Assembly: GCF_900111515.1 (NCBI RefSeq)
Contig: NZ_FOHS01000001.1
Coordinates: forward strand, 503,419-567,418
DNA: 64,000 nt
Source of the DNA: Hymenobacter actinosclerus
Lineage (GTDB): Bacteria; Bacteroidota; Bacteroidia; Cytophagales; Hymenobacteraceae
Direction: 5' to 3'
Under the pieces are notes generated by a model. The model saw nothing but the letters and a program-made list of their open reading frames with translations. It searched no databases and was not told where the DNA came from. Shown here one piece after another: positions 60,293 through 64,000 of this stretch (positions within the stretch are counted from its first letter, which is position 1; the number at the start of each line of letters is the position of its first letter). The translations under genes were made by a program, and so were the position numbers.

Positions 60293-60390
60293 ACAAATAG
60301 GGCGGGAGTGGGGCAGAAAAGGGCTTAAAGATAGGTCAAATCTGAAATAAATTCGGAACTTCACCAACTAATACCCTAGTGCCTTATTGC

Positions 60391-62988
60391 ATGAAATACC
60401 TCTTGCTCGGTATTCTTTTTCTGTGGCTGCCGGCCCAGTTGCCAGCTGCTGCTCAGGCGGCTAAGGCGGGCCGCGGTGGTGCAGCCAGCCCGCATTCGCC
60501 CGCCCGAAAAACCCCCGATGTTACGCCCTACCTGGCGCCCGCCGTGGCCCCCGTGCCCAACTGGCTGCCCGACCTGGCCCGTCCGCGGCAGCCCTCAGCC
60601 ACCATTCTGCACAGCCTGGTCGACACCAAGCTCGACGTGCGCCCCGACTGGGCCCGGCAGTGGCTGACGGGCACGGCCACGCTCACGCTCCGGCCGTATT
60701 TCTACCCCCAAAGCCAGCTGGTGCTCGATGCCAAGGGCTTCGATATTAAAAGTGTGGAGCTGCTCAGCGGCGGCCGCAAGGGGCGCGACCTGAAGTACAC
60801 CTACGATAAAAAGAAGCTTACCATTGCCCTCGACCGCAGCTACCAGCGCACCGAGCAGTACCAGGTGCGCATTCAGTACGTGGCCAAGCCCAACGAGCTG
60901 CCCCGGGGCGGTGGGAGCGAGGCCATCATCGACGACAAGGGCCTGTACTTCATCAACCCGCTTGGTACCGAAAAGGGCAAGCCCCGCCAACTCTGGACCC
61001 AGGGCGAGACGGAAGGCAGCTCCTGCTGGTTCCCGACCATCGACCGGCCCAACCAGCGCATGACCCAGGAAATCAGCCTGACGGTGGAAGCCGATCAGAA
61101 AACGCTGTCCAATGGCCTGCTCGTGTCGTCGCGCCGCAACTCCGATGGTACCCGCACCGATACCTGGAAGCTCAGTCAGCCCCACGCGCCCTATCTGGCC
61201 ATGCTGGCCGTGGGCAACTTTGCCGTAGTGTCGGATACCTGGCGCGGGAAGGCGGTAGACTACTACGTCGACCCGGCTTTCCAGAACATAGCCAAGCAGG
61301 TGTTCGGCCACACCCCCGAAATGCTGGAGTTCTTCTCCAAGAAGCTCGGCGTGGATTATCCGTGGGAGAAATATGCCCAGGTAGCCGTGCACGACTTCGT
61401 ATCGGGTGCTATGGAAAACACCACGGCTTCGGTGTTTCAGCAGCAGCTGGTGCAGTTTACGCCCCGCGAACTGGCCGATGTGCCCTACGACGGCTCCGAA
61501 TCGGTGATTGTGCACGAGCTGTCGCACCAGTGGTTCGGCGACTATGTAACCAACGAGTCGTGGGGCAACCTGCCGCTCAACGAGGCCTTCGCCGATTACT
61601 CGGAGCTGCTCTGGGCCGAGCATAAGTACGGGCCCGACGCGGCGGCGCTGGTGCAGCGCAACAAGCTGCGCACCTACCTCGATGAGGCCCAGGTGAAGCG
61701 CGAGCCGCTCATCCGCACCAGCTACAACAGCCACGAAGACCTGTTCGACCGCCACTCCTACGACAAGGGCGGCCGGGTGCTGCACATGCTGCGCACCCTG
61801 GTGGGCGACGACGCCTTCTTCGCCTCCCTCAACCGCTACCTTAACCAGAACAAGCTCTCGGCTGTCGAGCTGGCCAAGCTGCGCATTGCCTTCGAGGAGA
61901 CGACCGGCGAGGATCTGACCTGGTTTTTCGACCAGTGGTTTCTGCAGCGCGGCCACCCCGAGCTGCGCGTAACCCACAGCTACGAAAACAACGCCGTGGT
62001 ATTGCGCGTGCGGCAGGTGCAGGATACGCTCTACCAGCCCGTGTACCGCCTGCCGGTAACGGTAGCCGTCTGGACCGGCAACCAGGCTACCGAGCACCGC
62101 CTCGTTATCACCAAAACCGACCAGACCTTCCGCCTGCCCGCCCCCCAGCGGCCGGCTTTGGTGAAATTCGACAACGAAGGAATTCTGCTGGCTGACATCG
62201 ACGAGACGCAAAGCGCCGAGGAGCTGCAGTTCCAGCTAAGCCACGCCCGCGGCTACCTGCAGAAAGTACAGGCCATTGAGGGGCTGAAAAGCAAGTCGGG
62301 CGATTTACTGGTCAGCTCGGCTTTCCGCAACGCCCTCACCGACCCGTTCTGGGCCACCCGCGTGGCGGCCCTGGAGGGTCTGCGGCGCTACCGTGGAGCC
62401 GAAGGCAGCGTGGTGCGCCGGGACCTGCAGCAGGTTGCTCTCAACGAGAAGCACGGCGCTGTGCGGGCCACGGCTATCAACGTGCTGTCGTCGTTTGCCA
62501 ACGAAGACTTTGCCAAGGTGTATGAAGCCTCCCTCATCGATAGCTCGTACCTGGTAACGGCCGCCGCCATCGATGCGCTGGCTAAAGCGCCGGCGCCCAC
62601 CACCCGCGCCCAGGTAGCGAGCCTGCAGAAAACCCGCAACCCGGCCCTGCTCACGTCGCTGTCCAACTACTATGGCCTCAACGGCACCCTCGACGATTAC
62701 GACTGGTTTCTGCAACGCAGCCAGGATGCCCAGCCCGAAGTGCTCTATGTGCTGCTCGAAAACTTCGGCAAGCTGATGAACCGTATTCCCCCCATCGAGC
62801 GCGAGAAGGGGGTAGAGCGGCTCGAAAACCTGGCCCGTAACCATCCGCAGCTCTATGTTCGCCTGGGGGCCTACAAAGGCCTGAACGAGCTGACCGGAAG
62901 CATGCCCAGCCTGAAAACCACCCTGCAGGATATCCGCAGCAAGGAAAAAGATGGTAACCTGAAGGCCATGTATAGCCTGGTGCAATAA
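60391..62988 (+). CDS. M1 family metallo-aminopeptidase, secreted
   Basis: An 865-residue zinc peptidase with signal peptide (YLLLGILFLWLPAQLPAAAQ). The N-terminal beta-sandwich is followed by the GAMEN exopeptidase motif near 339, the zinc motif HELSHQ (His375, His379) with the third ligand Glu398 (NEAFADY), and a helical HEAT-like C-terminal domain. It removes N-terminal residues from periplasmic peptides. The ATG at 60391 gives the signal peptide. The promoter was not recognised. Confidence 0.95.
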   Translation: MKYLLLGILFLWLPAQLPAAAQAAKAGRGGAASPHSPARKTPDVTPYLAPAVAPVPNWLPDLARPRQPSATILHSLVDTKLDVRPDWARQWLTGTATLTLRPYFYPQSQLVLDAKGFDIKSVELLSGGRKGRDLKYTYDKKKLTIALDRSYQRTEQYQVRIQYVAKPNELPRGGGSEAIIDDKGLYFINPLGTEKGKPRQLWTQGETEGSSCWFPTIDRPNQRMTQEISLTVEADQKTLSNGLLVSSRRNSDGTRTDTWKLSQPHAPYLAMLAVGNFAVVSDTWRGKAVDYYVDPAFQNIAKQVFGHTPEMLEFFSKKLGVDYPWEKYAQVAVHDFVSGAMENTTASVFQQQLVQFTPRELADVPYDGSESVIVHELSHQWFGDYVTNESWGNLPLNEAFADYSELLWAEHKYGPDAAALVQRNKLRTYLDEAQVKREPLIRTSYNSHEDLFDRHSYDKGGRVLHMLRTLVGDDAFFASLNRYLNQNKLSAVELAKLRIAFEETTGEDLTWFFDQWFLQRGHPELRVTHSYENNAVVLRVRQVQDTLYQPVYRLPVTVAVWTGNQATEHRLVITKTDQTFRLPAPQRPALVKFDNEGILLADIDETQSAEELQFQLSHARGYLQKVQAIEGLKSKSGDLLVSSAFRNALTDPFWATRVAALEGLRRYRGAEGSVVRRDLQQVALNEKHGAVRATAINVLSSFANEDFAKVYEASLIDSSYLVTAAAIDALAKAPAPTTRAQVASLQKTRNPALLTSLSNYYGLNGTLDDYDWFLQRSQDAQPEVLYVLLENFGKLMNRIPPIEREKGVERLENLARNHPQLYVRLGAYKGLNELTGSMPSLKTTLQDIRSKEKDGNLKAMYSLVQ

Positions 62989-63114
62989 TTTTTTTTGCCT
63001 GGCCGCCGGCGCGCCGACTCTGCTTTAGTATAGGAAGTCAGCCGCTTAGCCCGGCGACGTGGGTCGGAGCCGCTCAAAAAGTCAGCCAACGCAAAACCTT
63101 TTTTCGCGCAGGGC

Positions 63115-63144
63115 TTGACTTACATCGGAAAGCCACTAATTTTG
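63115..63144 (+). promoter_or_regulatory. Promoter of the tRNA-Tyr unit
   Basis: TTGAC (63115-63119), 17 bp, then TAATTTTG (63137-63144). This is the complete -33/-7 pattern of the Bacteroidota primary sigma factor, about 85 bp before tRNA-Tyr. Confidence 0.75.
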
Positions 63145-63228
63145 CAACTCCAATTCGAGAAAAAGCGGCTCCGGCCCACGAATTGGAATGGGCAGGTTTC
63201 GCGCAAACGGCGTTGGAGCCACATAATT

Positions 63229-63308
63229 GGGGGTGTCGCATAGTGGCAATTGCGGCTGACTGTAACTCAGCTCCTTCGGGTTCAGAGGTTCGAGTCCTCT
63301 CACCCCCA
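63229..63308 (+). tRNA. tRNA-Tyr (GTA)
   Basis: An 80-nt cloverleaf: acceptor GGGGGTG pairs with CACCCCC, the anticodon stem-loop CTGACTGTAACTCAG has GTA, a short class II variable arm (CTCCTTCGGG), and the T-arm AGAGGTTCGAGTCCTCT. CCA is not encoded. Confidence 0.95.
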
Positions 63309-63323
63309 CATCCGTGAATGGGC

Positions 63324-63371
63324 GAATGAGTGAATTAATAAGTTCTATCTGAACTGCTGGTTCACTCATTC
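63324..63371. repeat. Inverted repeat between tRNA-Tyr and tRNA-Gly
   Basis: GAATGAGTGAA (63324-63334) pairs with TTCACTCATTC (63361-63371). It may assist processing between the two tRNAs. Confidence 0.55.
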
Positions 63372-63392
63372 ACCAAGTCACACATTCACTCC

Positions 63393-63465
63393 GCGGGAGT
63401 AGCTCAGTTGGTAGAGCGGCAGCCTTCCAAGCTGCAGGTCGCGAGTTCGAACCTCGTCTCCCGCT
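63393..63465 (+). tRNA. tRNA-Gly (TCC)
   Basis: A 73-nt cloverleaf: acceptor GCGGGAG with CTCCCGC, D-arm AGCTCAGTTGGTAGAGC, anticodon loop CTTCCAA with TCC, and T-arm CGAGTTCGAACCTCG. CCA is not encoded. Confidence 0.97.
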
Positions 63466-63532
63466 CGCAGCAACAGATGCGGCAGATAACAGATTGCGTC
63501 GGCTCCGGCTGGTAAATGTTGTTCTCCTGTCG

Positions 63533-63540
63533 TACCTTTG
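63533..63540 (+). promoter_or_regulatory. TAnnTTTG promoter element of tRNA-Thr/tuf
   Basis: Exact match TACCTTTG, 36 bp before tRNA-Thr. It probably drives tRNA-Thr and the tuf operon. Confidence 0.6.
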
Positions 63541-63575
63541 CCCCGGCTACGCGCCAGCGGGCTAAAAAAGTACCA

Positions 63576-63647
<72 letters not shown>

Positions 63648-63821
63648 CAGAATTACGAGTACCAACGGGGCAGCGCGACTGCACCGTTTTGGAACTGTCA
63701 GCCAAGAAAAGCGACGTGCAGTCCCTGGTCAAGCAGAGCTGTGTTTCGCTTTCTTCTGTATAGTTAGGTTTTAGTCGCGTTTTCCCCTTCTCACCTCAAA
63801 ATTCCTCTTAATCTCTTTACA

Positions 63822-64000
63822 ATGGCTAAAGAAAATTTTGACCGGTCCAAGCCGCACGTAAACATCGGCACGATTGGTCACGTTGACCACGGCAAAACCA
63901 CCCTCACCGCTGCCATTACCCAGGTACTGGCCGGCAAAGGCCTGGCTGCCAAGCGCGACTTCTCTTCGATCGACAATGCTCCCGAAGAAAAAGAGCGCGG
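63822..64000 (+). CDS. tuf: Elongation factor Tu, N-terminal part
   Basis: The first 59 codons are visible and the gene runs off the right edge: [20 protein letters not shown], the P-loop [15 protein letters not shown] and the switch I region. It delivers aminoacyl-tRNA to the ribosome. It lies 174 bp downstream of tRNA-Thr, the common Bacteroidota order before secE-nusG-rplK. Confidence 0.97.
   Translation, partial: MAKENFDRSKPHVNIGTIGHVDHGKTTLTAAITQVLAGKGLAAKRDFSSIDNAPEEKER

Noticed and set aside
60595..62211. A 538-codon minus-strand open frame inside the M1 aminopeptidase
   Set aside because: Antisense shadow; the plus strand has GAMEN and HEXXH motifs.

Overview
The window looks like chromosome from a high-GC Bacteroidota bacterium of the Hymenobacter/Cytophagales type. 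Signs of this are TAnnTTTG promoter elements about 20-100 bp before many genes, almost no Shine-Dalgarno sequences, T9SS C-terminal sorting domains, a short Bacteroidota-type S21 protein, TonB-dependent receptors with a carboxypeptidase-like N-terminal domain, and a CpsB/Wzc/Wza polysaccharide locus. I saw no prophage, transposase or CRISPR array. Most long ORFs antisense to recognised genes are shadows caused by high GC.

Layout. 1-6.5 kb: end of a LytS-type sensor kinase, a decayed outer-membrane barrel fragment, a coiled-coil protein, aroE, a DedA protein, a spermidine-synthase-like methyltransferase, a sorbosone-dehydrogenase-like lipoprotein and a ComA-type phosphosulfolactate synthase. 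6.6-13.7 kb: a TPR protein, then a minus-strand capsule/exopolysaccharide operon transcribed wza, wzc, cpsB, epimerase. 13.9-18.3 kb: acyl-CoA dehydrogenase, rpsU, xerC, hpf and metK. 18.4-28.9 kb: PAP2 protein, membrane proteins, an S9 peptidase, an HD protein, a GNAT, a secreted T9SS sugar dehydrogenase and a CDF transporter. 29-33 kb: mntH and a TonB receptor, both preceded by the same palindromic operator, which suggests a two-membrane metal uptake system. 33-39.6 kb: an amber-interrupted small gene, a radical SAM protein with a palindromic element inside its coding sequence, and a putative copper module (Met/His-rich outer-membrane protein plus an HMA-AraC fusion regulator). 39.7-43.3 kb: a cobalamin riboswitch controlling a BtuB-like receptor and a BtuG-like surface beta-propeller. 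43.4-52.5 kb: mpg, a THUMP-like methyltransferase, ahcY and several lipoproteins. 52.6-56 kb: two glycosyltransferases and an O-antigen ligase. 56-60.3 kb: ECF sigma and anti-sigma, gmk, nadD, frr, pyrH, a biotinyl carrier protein. 60.4-64 kb: M1 aminopeptidase, tRNA-Tyr, tRNA-Gly, tRNA-Thr and the start of tuf.

The most distinctive feature of the non-coding DNA is the large number of long, often perfect inverted repeats (arms of 11-47 bp) in gene-end gaps. Some are ordinary terminators, but several belong to sequence families that recur in the window. Two of them supply the last codons of neighbouring genes, and one sits in frame inside a radical SAM gene, recalling Rickettsia palindromic elements. 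Two intergenic arrays with a 21-bp period form another unexplained repeat class.
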